Positions 1-7,856 of a DNA stretch of 35,535 nt are shown here, piece after piece. This DNA comes from an uncultured Collinsella sp. (lineage in GTDB: Bacteria > Actinomycetota > Coriobacteriia > Coriobacteriales > Coriobacteriaceae): positions 1-35,535 of the forward strand of contig UQPI01000021.1 of NCBI GenBank assembly GCA_900542945.1, given 5' to 3'. Below the pieces are notes generated by a model, which worked only from the letters and a program-made list of their open reading frames with translations, did no database searches and was not told where the DNA came from. Numbering within the stretch: the stretch's first letter is position 1; the number at the start of each line of letters is the position of its first letter. The position numbers and the translations under genes are program-made.

Positions 1-1447
1 GAGCCGCAAGTACACGTTCGAGGCGCAGCGTGAGAGCGCCTCGACCGCATGGCCCAAGGTGCCCTTTACCGAGCAGATGCGCGAGGAGGGTTACACCATC
101 CTGTGCCCGCAGATGGCGCCGATCCACTTTGACCTGGTCAAAGAGGTGTTCCGCGGTGCCGGCTACAACCTGGAGCTGCTGCCCTCGACTGACCACGATG
201 CCGTCGAGGCCGGTCTGCGCTATGTGAACAACGACATCTGCTATCCGTCGATCCTGGTGACGGGTCAGATCATGGAGGCCATCGAGAGCGGTCGGTACGA
301 CCTGTCCAAGACGGCCGTGGTCATCAGCCAGACCGGCGGCGGCTGCCGTGCCACCAACTACATCGCGCTCATCCGCAAGGCCCTGCGCGAGAGCGGTCAC
401 CCCGAGATCCCCGTGATCTCGCTTTCGGCCGTGGCGCTTGGCGAGGACAACCCCGGCTTTAAGCTGACGCCGGCGCTGCTTAAGCAGGCGGTCTACGCGG
501 TGCTCTTTGGAGACGTGATGATGCAGATGCTCTACCGCTGCCGCCCGTATGAGGCCACGCCCGGCGCCGCCAACGCGCTCTACGAGGAGTACATGGCGCG
601 CGCTCGCAAGCTGGCACCCAAGTTCAACAGGCATAACTACACCAAGCTGTGCCGCGAGGCCATCCGCGCGTTCGACACCATGCCGCTTGTGGGCGAGGGC
701 ACCAAGCCGCGCGTGGGCGTGGTCGGTGAGATCCTGGTCAAGTTCCACCCCACGGCCAACAACCACGTGGTCGACGTGATCGAGCGCGAAGGCTGCGAGG
801 CCGTGGTGCCGGGTCTGCTCGACTTCTTCCTGTACTCCATGAGCAACGCCGAGCTGCAAAAGGACGAGCTGGGTAGCTCTGCAACGACGCGTGCGGGCAT
901 GCAGGCGCTCATCAAGCTTGTGGACTGGATGCGCACGCCGGTGGAGGAGATGCTCGAGAAGTCCCGCCGCTTCGAGGCGCCCGAGCGCATCGGCACCATG
1001 GCCGACAAGGCCCGCACGGTGCTTTCGGTGTGCAATAACATGGGCGAGGGCTGGCTGCTCACGGCCGAGATGCTCGACCTGATCGACCATGGCGCCCCCA
1101 ACATCATCTGCACGCAGCCCTTCGCCTGCCTGCCCAACCACGTGGTGGGCAAGGCCGTGATCAAGGAGCTGCGCCGTCAGCACCCCGAGAGCAACATCGT
1201 CGCGGTGGACTACGACCCCGGTGCGTCCGAGGTCAACCAGCTCAACCGCATTAAGCTCATGATCAGCGTGGCCAAGGAGAACATGCGCGCCGGTAAGGGC
1301 TTTAAGCTCGAGAAGGTGGCGCCGCTCGCGATGGACGAGGTCACCGGCCAGATGCGTGCCCACGATGGCTGCGTGAGCTGCGGGCCGGCCAGCGAGGAGG
1401 CCGTTGCATCGGTCGCCAAGCGTCTGGGACGTGGCATTAAGAAGTAA
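1..1447 (+). CDS. 2-hydroxyacyl-CoA dehydratase activase, C-terminal part (5'-truncated by window edge)
   Basis: The reading frame is open from base 2 to the stop at 1447, so only the last ~480 residues are inside the window and the real start lies upstream. A GTG at 59 is internal and has no Shine-Dalgarno. The segment matches the DUF2229 / dehydratase D-component-like half of the very long (about 1400 residue) BcrA/BadF/HgdC-type activases. Visible hallmarks are the Cys-containing stretches around NDICYPSILV, CNNMGEGW, IICTQPFACLPNHVV and a terminal HDGCVSCGPAS, which could ligate an Fe-S cluster. The family is thought to use ATP to deliver low-potential electrons to 2-hydroxyacyl-CoA dehydratases; the exact substrate of this long form is not established. 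The N-terminal ASKHA ATPase domains would be upstream. An intrinsic terminator follows directly. Confidence 0.85.
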   Translation, partial: SRKYTFEAQRESASTAWPKVPFTEQMREEGYTILCPQMAPIHFDLVKEVFRGAGYNLELLPSTDHDAVEAGLRYVNNDICYPSILVTGQIMEAIESGRYDLSKTAVVISQTGGGCRATNYIALIRKALRESGHPEIPVISLSAVALGEDNPGFKLTPALLKQAVYAVLFGDVMMQMLYRCRPYEATPGAANALYEEYMARARKLAPKFNRHNYTKLCREAIRAFDTMPLVGEGTKPRVGVVGEILVKFHPTANNHVVDVIEREGCEAVVPGLLDFFLYSMSNAELQKDELGSSATTRAGMQALIKLVDWMRTPVEEMLEKSRRFEAPERIGTMADKARTVLSVCNNMGEGWLLTAEMLDLIDHGAPNIICTQPFACLPNHVVGKAVIKELRRQHPESNIVAVDYDPGASEVNQLNRIKLMISVAKENMRAGKGFKLEKVAPLAMDEVTGQMRAHDGCVSCGPASEEAVASVAKRLGRGIKK

Positions 1448-1475
1448 CTGGCCTGCTTTGGGCTAGATATGAGAC

Positions 1476-1512
1476 AAACGGGTGGTAGCCGTACCGGCTA
1501 CCACCCGTTTTT
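1476..1512 (+). terminator. Rho-independent terminator of the activase gene
   Basis: A 16-bp perfect stem (1476-1491 with 1495-1510) has a 3-nt loop TAC and ends in five T. The A-run on the 5' side means it could work on either strand, but it lies 28 nt after the activase stop. Confidence 0.9.
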
Positions 1513-1564
1513 GCTGGACATCTGTTGCGTAAACGCCCTAACTATCACCCTTTGCGAACTTAGA

Positions 1565-1695
1565 TTTCGGAAGTATGCGGCAAAATCTGAATAGGCCGAG
1601 CACATCGGATATATCCAAGCTCTGTACCTGCGGTTTTATTGGCGAAAAACCAGGATGTGCTCAAGAGTTCCGGAATTTGCCGCATACTTCCGAAA
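1565..1695. repeat. Nested symmetric inverted-repeat element
   Basis: Outer arms 1565-1584 and 1676-1695 are perfect 20-bp reverse complements. Inner arms GAGCACATC (1598-1606) and GATGTGCTC (1654-1662) are perfect 9-bp complements. The spacers between outer and inner arms are 13 nt on both sides, and the centre is about 47 nt. It lies in the 415-nt gap before the dehydrogenase gene. A shortened relative sits at 2865-2895, on the other side of that gene. No ORF of note is inside. The remainder of the gap (1696-1863) holds no motif I can support beyond the ribosome-binding site of the next gene. Confidence 0.8.
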
Positions 1696-1863
1696 ACGAC
1701 GTCTCGGTGGCACCAAAAACTGCCCTCGGAACCCTGAGTTAATGAACAGGTGTAGCCGTTCGCCGCAAATTACTGTCCGTTTATGGAACCCACCCCCAGT
1801 GCGCGTCATCCTTACGGTTGAATAAATACACATCTATGGAATTACGTAAGAGAGGACCGTTCC

Positions 1864-2823
1864 ATGAGCTACAAGACCGTTTGTGTTGCCGGTGGCGGCG
1901 TGTTGGGAAGCCAGATTGCCTTTCAGGCCGCCTACTGCGGCTTTGATGTGACGATTTGGCTGCGCAGCGAGGGCAGCATCGGTCGCACCCAGCCCAAGAT
2001 CGATCATGTACGCGAGGAGTACATCGCGGCTATTGAGGGCATGGCGGGCGGCACGGGCGAGTGGTGCGCCGGTATTGCCGATAGCGGCCAGCCCTTCGAC
2101 AAGGAGGCGGCGCTCGCTGCCGTCGAGCGTGCCTACTCCACACTCAAGCTGGAGCTCGATCTTGCCAAGGCCGTGGCCGACGCCGACCTGGTCATCGAAT
2201 CTATGGCCGAGGACACCCAGGCAAAGATTGACTTCTACAAGAAGCTCGCCCCGGTTCTGCCGCAAAAGACCGTCATCGTGACCAATTCCTCCACACTGCT
2301 GCCGAGTACCTTTGCCAAGTACACCGGCCGCCCCGAGAAGTACCTGTCGCTGCACTTTGCCAATTCCATCTGGAAGAACAACATGACCGAGGTCATGGCT
2401 CAGGACCAGACCGACAAGCGCTACTTCGATGAGCTCGTCGACTTTGCCAACGACATCCGCATGCTTGCCCTGCCCGTCAACAAGGAAAAGAACGGCTACC
2501 TGCTCAATTCCATGTTGGTGCCGTGGCTGCTTTCGGGCCTTGACCTGTATGTCTCGGGTGTGAGTGACCCCAAGAGCATCGACCTCGCGTGGACGCGCGG
2601 CACCGGCGCTCCCAAGGGCCCGTTCCGTGTATTCGACACGGTGGGTATCCAGACGGCCTACAACATCGTCATGCAGTATCAGAAGGTTCCGGGCCTGGTG
2701 AGCCCGCTGCTCAAAAAGATGATGATGCCCTACAACTTTAAGGCCATGGCCTCCGTCCTCAAGAAAATGCTCGACGAAGGTAAGCTGGGCGAAAGCTCGG
2801 GCGAGGGCTTCTTTACGTACTAA
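1864..2823 (+). CDS. 3-hydroxyacyl-CoA dehydrogenase (NAD-binding), 319 aa
   Basis: The ATG at 1864 is preceded by an AGAGAGG ribosome-binding site. The N terminus carries a Rossmann dinucleotide motif GGGVLG (residues 10-15) in place of the usual GxGxMG. Family catalytic positions can be placed: His164 in LHFANSIW (usual HFFNP, so the Pro is lost), Glu176 in MTEVM and Asn215 in YLLNSML. The length fits single-function 3-hydroxybutyryl-CoA dehydrogenases, which interconvert 3-hydroxyacyl-CoA and 3-ketoacyl-CoA with NAD in beta-oxidation or butyrate-type fermentation. No thiolase or crotonase gene lies beside it, so the physiological substrate is open. It appears to be a single-gene unit; both flanks contain copies of the same intergenic repeat. 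Confidence 0.85.
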   Translation: MSYKTVCVAGGGVLGSQIAFQAAYCGFDVTIWLRSEGSIGRTQPKIDHVREEYIAAIEGMAGGTGEWCAGIADSGQPFDKEAALAAVERAYSTLKLELDLAKAVADADLVIESMAEDTQAKIDFYKKLAPVLPQKTVIVTNSSTLLPSTFAKYTGRPEKYLSLHFANSIWKNNMTEVMAQDQTDKRYFDELVDFANDIRMLALPVNKEKNGYLLNSMLVPWLLSGLDLYVSGVSDPKSIDLAWTRGTGAPKGPFRVFDTVGIQTAYNIVMQYQKVPGLVSPLLKKMMMPYNFKAMASVLKKMLDEGKLGESSGEGFFTY

Positions 2824-2864
2824 AAATGATTTCTTGGGGGGTGGAAGCGTTGGGGATCTACGGT

Positions 2865-2895
2865 AGTATGCGACAAGATCTGAATAGGTCGAGCA
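2865..2895 (+). repeat. Partial copy of the 1565-1695 repeat
   Basis: Positions 2865-2895 match 1572-1602 at 28 of 31 bases, in the same orientation. The partner arm of the inverted repeat is not found downstream, so this copy is half an element. It lies 42 nt after the dehydrogenase stop. The rest of the 2824-3054 gap shows no other feature I can support. Confidence 0.75.
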
Positions 2896-3054
2896 AGAGC
2901 TGTAGTGCGCGTTGACGTTTGGCCAATGGAGCGCAAAAACGCACCGTTCGCCGATACGCCTCTCGCGAGTGGTTGCCATATGGTTTGATGTTGGAAACAT
3001 ATGATTGCCGGCAGGCCGTAGGTGGCGTTTGCGCTGATATCGGAGGTTCCAAGT

Positions 3055-3093
3055 ATGTTTCGTGCTCCGCTAAACAAGTACCGGGCTGGCTAA
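3055..3093 (+). CDS. Possible 12-codon leader ORF coupled to the next gene
   Basis: A GGAGG at 3042-3046 lies 8 nt before ATG 3055, which opens a 12-codon frame (MFRAPLNKYRAG) ending in TAA at 3091-3093. The next gene's ATG is at 3095, one base later, and has no Shine-Dalgarno of its own. That arrangement suggests translational coupling. The peptide has no regulatory codon run (no His, Trp, Leu or Arg stretch), so a role as an attenuating leader is not evident. A fortuitous ORF cannot be excluded. Confidence 0.4.
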   Translation: MFRAPLNKYRAG

Positions 3094-3094
3094 C

Positions 3095-3544
3095 ATGAGC
3101 CGCCGTTTTGTCTCGATAACCCTTGCGGTGGTTTGCCTGGCTGTGCTCCTGGGCGTTGCAGGGCAGTTTGCTATAAATCGAGAAACATCCTATATGCAGG
3201 AATGCGTTTCCGAAGGCTTTGCCATTGATGGTTACTATCGGGATGACAAAACAAGTCTGGAAACTCTGGCCTTTCTTGAGGAGGATAACCATCGGTGGCA
3301 ACTGGTCGGCAAGGGCGGCAACTGCGTTGATGGACAGTTCGAGCGTACGGATGACCCCAACATCCTGATATTAAAGAAGGAAAACGGCGAAGAATTCGGT
3401 ACGGTCCACGTGGCGTATATTTCGCGCCGACGCGATCAGGGCTTGCTCTACCTATTTAGAGATACCAGGGTGACCCGTTTTTATCTGGTGAGTACCGGTC
3501 CGGCGTTTACAGTGGAGTCTGGCGATGTCGATGCGGACAGCTGA
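3095..3544 (+). CDS. Small hypothetical protein with N-terminal membrane anchor, 149 aa
   Basis: I do not recognise this family. After a basic MSRR start, residues 5-25 form one hydrophobic helix ending near VAGQFAINRE, which fits an uncleaved signal anchor or a signal peptide. The remaining ~120 residues are polar and predicted extracytoplasmic, with two Cys (CVSEGF and NCVDGQF) that could form a disulphide. The alternation of short hydrophobic and charged stretches suggests a small beta-rich domain. The in-frame stop at 3071 leaves no better start upstream. The nearest good ribosome-binding site serves the mini-ORF at 3055, so expression probably depends on coupling. It stands alone and is convergent with the DUF389 gene. 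Confidence 0.65.
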   Translation: MSRRFVSITLAVVCLAVLLGVAGQFAINRETSYMQECVSEGFAIDGYYRDDKTSLETLAFLEEDNHRWQLVGKGGNCVDGQFERTDDPNILILKKENGEEFGTVHVAYISRRRDQGLLYLFRDTRVTRFYLVSTGPAFTVESGDVDADS

Positions 3545-3564
3545 TTCACGGCAATAAATCAGCG

Positions 3565-3600
3565 AGCGGAGCGCGGCCATGGACCGCGTCCCGCTATTTG
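3565..3600. terminator. Possible bidirectional terminator between convergent genes
   Basis: A 12-nt stem with one mismatch (3565-3576 with 3584-3595) encloses a 7-nt loop CCATGGA. The flanking T content is modest on both strands (ATTTG on plus, GATTTATT on minus). It lies between the convergent genes ending at 3544 and 3670. Confidence 0.5.
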
Positions 3601-3669
3601 CTCGTGGCCCGCGTCACGTCTGCGCCATGTCGTGACTCGCGGCTGCGCGCATCCATCCCACGTCGCGTA

Positions 3670-4809
3670 TTACTGCACATCAAACTCCACGCGATCGAGC
3701 TCGGGCACATTGAGGTCGATGAGCTTGCGGGCTACACGGCGGTCGTGTGCCCCAAGCGCCTCGCTTGTCGTCACATGGGCGACAGTCTCGCGCTCGACGA
3801 TACCCTCCTCCCTGCCTTCGGTGGCCGAGGTCTCGACGGCAACGGTGTAATCCTTAAAGCCCGGCAGCACCGCGGCAAGCTCGCGCGTGGTTTCGGTGAC
3901 GCCATAGCCGTCCTGCACGCCGGCCTGCGCCGAGCCAATGGATCCCGCGGTCATAACGATGCAGGGGATGGCAAAGATCACCGTGCCCACGATGATGCGG
4001 CGGCGCACCTTGTGTGACAGCTCATCGACCTCGGCGTTTTCCTCGGCGGTCACAATGCCGTCGCCGTTGAGGTCGCGCTTGAGCGGCACGCGCAAAAGAA
4101 GCAGCACGGCTTCGGCAGCCAGTGCGATAAAGACCACGTTGATGCCAAACTCGTAGAGGGCTGAAAGAAACAGCGACCCGCTTGCGATGGCGATGCCATA
4201 GCCCGCCGCGCACAGGGGCGGCATGAGCGCGGTCGCCACGGCCACGCCGGCGATGAGCGTGGCGGGTTCCTGGTCGCGCGAGTTGCCCAGGCCACCCGCA
4301 AAGCCGCCCGCGAGCGCGACGGCAAGGTCCCACACAGTCGGTGTCGAGTTGTCGATGATGGCGGCCGTGGTGGTGCCAAGGGGCGAGAGCTTAAAGTACA
4401 GCGTGGACGTGATTAGACAAAAGACCATCTGCAGCGCGAGGCCGGCAATTGCCTCGACGGCAATCTCGCGGTCGAGCGTGGCAATGCCGTATGCCATGGC
4501 AAGGACCGAGCCCATGAGCGGGCAGATGAGCATGGCACCGACAATGGCGATATCCGAGTCGATATCGAGGCCGATACTCGCGATCAACATGGCAATGATC
4601 AGGATGCATAAGTGCGAGCCAGTCAGGCGCGCCCCGTTTACAAAGCGCTTGCGAATCACGTGATAGGGCGCGCGTCCCTCGCGTATGTTGAACGCCTGCT
4701 TAAGGAAACGGGTAGCATTCTCCATGGCCTCGCTGTGTGCGGGGCGTATACCGTGACGACGATGATGACGCTCGCGCAGCCGCTTGATCTGTTGTTTGTC
4801 GAGTTCCAT
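3670..4809 (-). CDS. DUF389 family polytopic membrane protein with EF-hand loop, 379 aa
   Basis: I place the start at the ATG complementary to 4807-4809, because GAGGT lies 5 nt before it; an in-frame ATG at 4845 has no ribosome-binding site. The first ~60 residues are basic and cytosolic, followed by six or seven membrane helices typical of DUF389 (segments HLCILIIAMLIASIGL, AIVGAMLICPLMGSVLAMAYG, ATLIAGVAVATALMPPLCAAG). Function of the family is not established. Between two late helices, residues 246-257 read DLNGDGIVTAEE, an exact 12-residue EF-hand pattern with D1, N3, D5, G6 and E12. The last ~90 residues are a soluble tail. Single-gene unit; the OPT gene upstream on the same strand is separated by a terminator. 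Confidence 0.8.
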   Translation of the reverse strand: MELDKQQIKRLRERHHRRHGIRPAHSEAMENATRFLKQAFNIREGRAPYHVIRKRFVNGARLTGSHLCILIIAMLIASIGLDIDSDIAIVGAMLICPLMGSVLAMAYGIATLDREIAVEAIAGLALQMVFCLITSTLYFKLSPLGTTTAAIIDNSTPTVWDLAVALAGGFAGGLGNSRDQEPATLIAGVAVATALMPPLCAAGYGIAIASGSLFLSALYEFGINVVFIALAAEAVLLLLRVPLKRDLNGDGIVTAEENAEVDELSHKVRRRIIVGTVIFAIPCIVMTAGSIGSAQAGVQDGYGVTETTRELAAVLPGFKDYTVAVETSATEGREEGIVERETVAHVTTSEALGAHDRRVARKLIDLNVPELDRVEFDVQ

Positions 4810-4961
4810 GCTTACCTCGTTTAGCTTCTGAGCCGCTTCTTGCATCTGTCGTCTTTACCCTACACCGCGTTAGGCGAGGTGTCAGACAAGGTTTGTTGAC
4901 CTGGAAGTCAGGACAATCGACATGGCTAAAACGCCGTGAGGATCATGAGAGTCAAATAGAC

Positions 4962-4999
4962 AAAAAAGCGCGGGGCCGGTTTGATTCCGACCCCGCGCT
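4962..4999 (-). terminator. Terminator of the OPT transporter gene
   Basis: Read on the minus strand, AGCGCGGGG (4999-4991) pairs with CCCCGCGCT (4975-4967) around a 15-nt loop and is followed by a T run (complement of A 4962-4967). It begins 26 nt after the transporter stop. Confidence 0.85.
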
Positions 5000-5024
5000 C
5001 TGCGCTGGTGCGTTGTTGTTCGGC

Positions 5025-6728
5025 CTACCCCAGCAGGCTCAGACCAACAGAGACAAACGCCAGGATAACGCCGACGATGGACTCGCCGCCGAGCAGGCCG
5101 CTGGCGACGACCAGGCCCTGCTCCTGGAAGGCGGCATCCTTGGAGGCCTTCTCCTCGTCCGAAAGACCGGCAGCGGCGTCGCGGCGTGCGGCCCACTTGT
5201 CGTAGGCGAGCTTGACGCAGGAGCCCAAGAAGGCCGTGAGCGACATGTAGAACGGCAGATACACGCCTAGGCCGATCATCATGGCCGGAATGCCGAGCCA
5301 GTACATGACGATGCCGGCGATAAAGCCGCCTGCGAACCACGGCACGCTCGGGATGCCCGAGACCATGGTGGCGACGACGCTTGCCTGCGCGGCCACAAAG
5401 CTCTTGTCGGGGCCGAAAGCATCCGGACCATAGGCGGTGACGAGCGCGACCATGACGGCAGCGGCGACCAGGGCGCCCACGATGCCGCCGATGGCCTGGC
5501 CGATCCACTGCGCACGCGGATTGGTGCCCAGCACGGCGCCGGCCTTAAAGTCGTTCATGACGTCGCCCGCAAGGCCGCATGCCACGGCCACGATGCCGGC
5601 GATAAAGAACAGCTTGACCTGGGCGATCTGTGCGAAGGCAGCCACGATGAGCATGACGATGAGGCCGAAGATCTCCATGGGGTCGATGCCCGTCTGGCCG
5701 CAGCTCTGCGCGCTCATGATAGTGGTGACAAAGGTGAACAGCGTGACGATGACGGCCGGGACGGGGCCAAGGTCGAGCGCGATGGCGACGATCACGGCGA
5801 TGGCGGCAGTACCCAGGCCGATGATGCCGGCGTCGAGCTTAAGCGAGCCCGAGATGAGCGACTGCTCGTCGGTGTCGCTGGAGCTGTCGGCGGCGAGGCC
5901 GCGGGCGATGCCGGTGACCTGCGGCAGGATGTCCTTGAGGACGACAGCGACGCCAAAGCCCATCATGAGGCCCATGCCGAGCGATTTGACGATGCCCTGC
6001 GCAGTCACAATGTCGAATAGACCGGCAGCGGTGCCGCCCACGATGATGCCAAAGTTACCTAGCAGCGCGCCGGCAAACCAGAAGGCAACCGGGGCGAAGC
6101 CAACCAAAAAGCCGATGGAGAGCAGCATGGGCGAGTTATAGATGGCAAAGGTCACGCCGGGGATATTGAGCGTGCACAGCATGCTGGGCACCACGCCCAG
6201 AGCGTCGCGAAGCACGCTGTAGATGCCTGCGATGGCCATGGAGCCAAAGAGCTGCTTGCCGGTCTTGCCGCCGGCCTCGGTCGCGCGCAGGGTCTGAGCT
6301 GCGGCGTTGCCAGTGGGGAACTCAAGCGCGGCGTCCACGATAAAGTGACGGTGGATGAGTGCCGTGGCCAGCAAGCCCAGGATGGTGCCGGCGAGTGCCA
6401 CGATAAACATGTCGAGCCAGCTGATCTGGTCGGCATAGCCCAGCATCCAGGCGCCCGGGATGGTAAACGCCAGACCGCCGGCGACCATGGCGCCTGCGGA
6501 CATGATGGTGTGGGTGACGTTTGCCTCGTTGAGGCTAGCGTTGCCCATGAGCTTAAGGAAGAACAGCGAGATGACGGCAGCGAAGACGATCGGCCAGGGG
6601 AGTGCGCCCATCTTGAGGGCAGTGTAGGCCGAGCTTGCCGTGATGATCACGCAGCCAAGGACGCCGATGACGACTCCGCGCAGCGTGAGTTGCCCGCGCA
6701 TCGAAGCGCGGTTCGAGGGATTGCTCAT
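5025..6728 (-). CDS. OPT-family (oligopeptide or metal-chelate) transporter, 567 aa
   Basis: ATG complementary to 6726-6728 is preceded by AAGGAG with 7-nt spacing. The protein is almost entirely membrane helices (about 14), starting with RGVVIGVLGCVIITASSAYTALKMGALPWPIVFA, the N-terminal signature region of OPT/YSL carriers. Further family features are the NEANVTHTIMSAGAMVAGG and EFPTGNAAAQTLRATEAGGKTGKQLFGSMAIAG segments. The middle has a charged cytosolic loop (DSSSDTDEQSL). Prokaryotic OPT members are proton-coupled importers of short peptides or metal-siderophore complexes; the cargo here cannot be told from sequence. It is monocistronic, divergent from coaX, with a long leader of roughly 110 nt that I cannot assign to a known riboswitch. 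Confidence 0.88.
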   Translation of the reverse strand: MSNPSNRASMRGQLTLRGVVIGVLGCVIITASSAYTALKMGALPWPIVFAAVISLFFLKLMGNASLNEANVTHTIMSAGAMVAGGLAFTIPGAWMLGYADQISWLDMFIVALAGTILGLLATALIHRHFIVDAALEFPTGNAAAQTLRATEAGGKTGKQLFGSMAIAGIYSVLRDALGVVPSMLCTLNIPGVTFAIYNSPMLLSIGFLVGFAPVAFWFAGALLGNFGIIVGGTAAGLFDIVTAQGIVKSLGMGLMMGFGVAVVLKDILPQVTGIARGLAADSSSDTDEQSLISGSLKLDAGIIGLGTAAIAVIVAIALDLGPVPAVIVTLFTFVTTIMSAQSCGQTGIDPMEIFGLIVMLIVAAFAQIAQVKLFFIAGIVAVACGLAGDVMNDFKAGAVLGTNPRAQWIGQAIGGIVGALVAAAVMVALVTAYGPDAFGPDKSFVAAQASVVATMVSGIPSVPWFAGGFIAGIVMYWLGIPAMMIGLGVYLPFYMSLTAFLGSCVKLAYDKWAARRDAAAGLSDEEKASKDAAFQEQGLVVASGLLGGESIVGVILAFVSVGLSLLG

Positions 6729-6838
6729 ATAAAACTCCTTTGCGTATATCCGCTTCCCCCGGGAGCGCCGTTACGGATACGGCGCGGGAAGTCGGGTTAC
6801 CAAGGGCCGCCGCGTGAGCTCGCAAACGACCGCGCACC

Positions 6839-6893
6839 AGTATAGCCGCAAGGTAGTCATTTTGGGATGACTGGTTTAGGTAGGCGATATACT
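6839..6893. promoter_or_regulatory. Candidate divergent -10 boxes for OPT gene and coaX
   Basis: TATACT occurs on the minus strand at 6844-6839 (facing the OPT gene) and on the plus strand at 6888-6893 (facing coaX). No convincing -35 hexamer is visible at 16-18 nt from either. The minus-strand site would give a leader of about 105 nt for the transporter; the plus-strand site would start coaX mRNA about 20 nt before its ATG. Confidence 0.35.
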
Positions 6894-6920
6894 GCTGGGC
6901 AGACGAAAGGAGCGCCGACG

Positions 6921-7772
6921 ATGCTTAATGGGTGCGCATATATATTGACGGTCGACGTGGGTAACACGTTCATTCGATTTGGTCTGTTTGCCGAGGATTC
7001 GGCCGCGGCGCAGGAGCGCCCGCTCGCGACGTGCGAGATCACGACGCCGGCCCGTATTACGGCCGACGAAGTGCGTATGCGTCTCGCTCAAGTCATGGCC
7101 GCGCTTGCCGCCGATGCGGGCATGCCGGGCGCGCTCGTTCCCGCGGCCGCCGTGCTGAGCTGCGTGGTGCCGGCGCTCGAGCGCCCGTGGAAGGCGGCAC
7201 TTTCCCGCACCTGCACGGGACGCGTGCTCACCGTGGGGCCGGGCCTCAAGACCGGCATGCCCGTACACTACGACGATCCGGCCGAGATCGGCCCCGACCG
7301 CATCGCCGACGCTGCGGCGGCACGCGCCGTCTACGGCTCTCCCTGCATCGTGATCGACTTGGGTACCACGACCAATATCGAGGTCATCGACGCGCGCGGT
7401 ACCTTTGTGGGCGGCGTCATCGCGCCGGGTCTGGCGCTTGGCGCTCGCTCGCTTTCGGCTGCTGCGGCGCGTCTGCCGCAGGTCGAGCCCTCGGCACCCA
7501 CGCATGTGATCGGCCGCAACACGCGCGAGGCCATGCGTTCGGGCGTGGTTCTGGGCGAGGTAGCCCGCATCGACGGCATGCTCGACATGGTGCTCGCCGA
7601 GATGCGCGCGACCAAGGCCGCGGGGGAGGGCGACGTGCCCATCGTCATTACCGGCGACGACGCCGAGGCGCTCGCGTCGCTGGTCGGTCACAGTCTGACG
7701 GTCGACGACGCGCTGACGTTGCGGGGTCTCGCCGAGCTCTACCGCATCAACCAAAAGCCCCGCCGCGTGTAA
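6921..7772 (+). CDS. coaX: Type III pantothenate kinase, 283 aa
   Basis: ATG 6921 is chosen because AAAGGAG (6906-6912) sits 8 nt before it; an in-frame ATG at 6867 lacks a site. CoaX phosphorylates pantothenate to 4'-phosphopantothenate with ATP, the first step of coenzyme A synthesis, in the cytosol. The ASKHA-fold phosphate-1 motif LTVDVGNTFIRFGLF is at residues ~9-23. The conserved EIGPDRIADAAAA and VIDLGTTTNIEVID blocks follow, giving the catalytic Asp and the potassium/ATP-binding loop, and GGVIAPGL is present. Length fits the family (about 255-285). It is first in a plus-strand run, and a weak terminator-like hairpin lies after the stop, so it may be transcribed on its own. Confidence 0.92.
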   Translation: MLNGCAYILTVDVGNTFIRFGLFAEDSAAAQERPLATCEITTPARITADEVRMRLAQVMAALAADAGMPGALVPAAAVLSCVVPALERPWKAALSRTCTGRVLTVGPGLKTGMPVHYDDPAEIGPDRIADAAAARAVYGSPCIVIDLGTTTNIEVIDARGTFVGGVIAPGLALGARSLSAAAARLPQVEPSAPTHVIGRNTREAMRSGVVLGEVARIDGMLDMVLAEMRATKAAGEGDVPIVITGDDAEALASLVGHSLTVDDALTLRGLAELYRINQKPRRV

Positions 7773-7785
7773 AAGTGAGGGCGCC

Positions 7786-7822
7786 GGTGGGACAAACGCC
7801 CCCACCTTTCACCTGCTACAAT
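7786..7822 (+). promoter_or_regulatory. Hairpin after coaX and -10-like TACAAT before the deaminase gene
   Basis: GGTGGG (7786-7791) and CCCACC (7801-7806) form a hairpin followed by TTT, a weak terminator for coaX. Immediately after it, TACAAT (7817-7822) resembles a -10 box for the deaminase gene, whose ATG is at 7857. I see no good -35. Confidence 0.4.
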
Positions 7823-7856
7823 GGGTCAAACTATTGCGATTACGGAGGTGTCTGCC

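Noticed and set aside
1834..3000. 388-codon minus-strand ORF
   Set aside because: Antisense to the 3-hydroxyacyl-CoA dehydrogenase; no family resemblance.
6729..6838. Riboswitch in the OPT transporter leader
   Set aside because: The leader is long and can form small hairpins, but none of the consensus cores I know (TPP, cobalamin, SAM, glycine, Mg) is visible.
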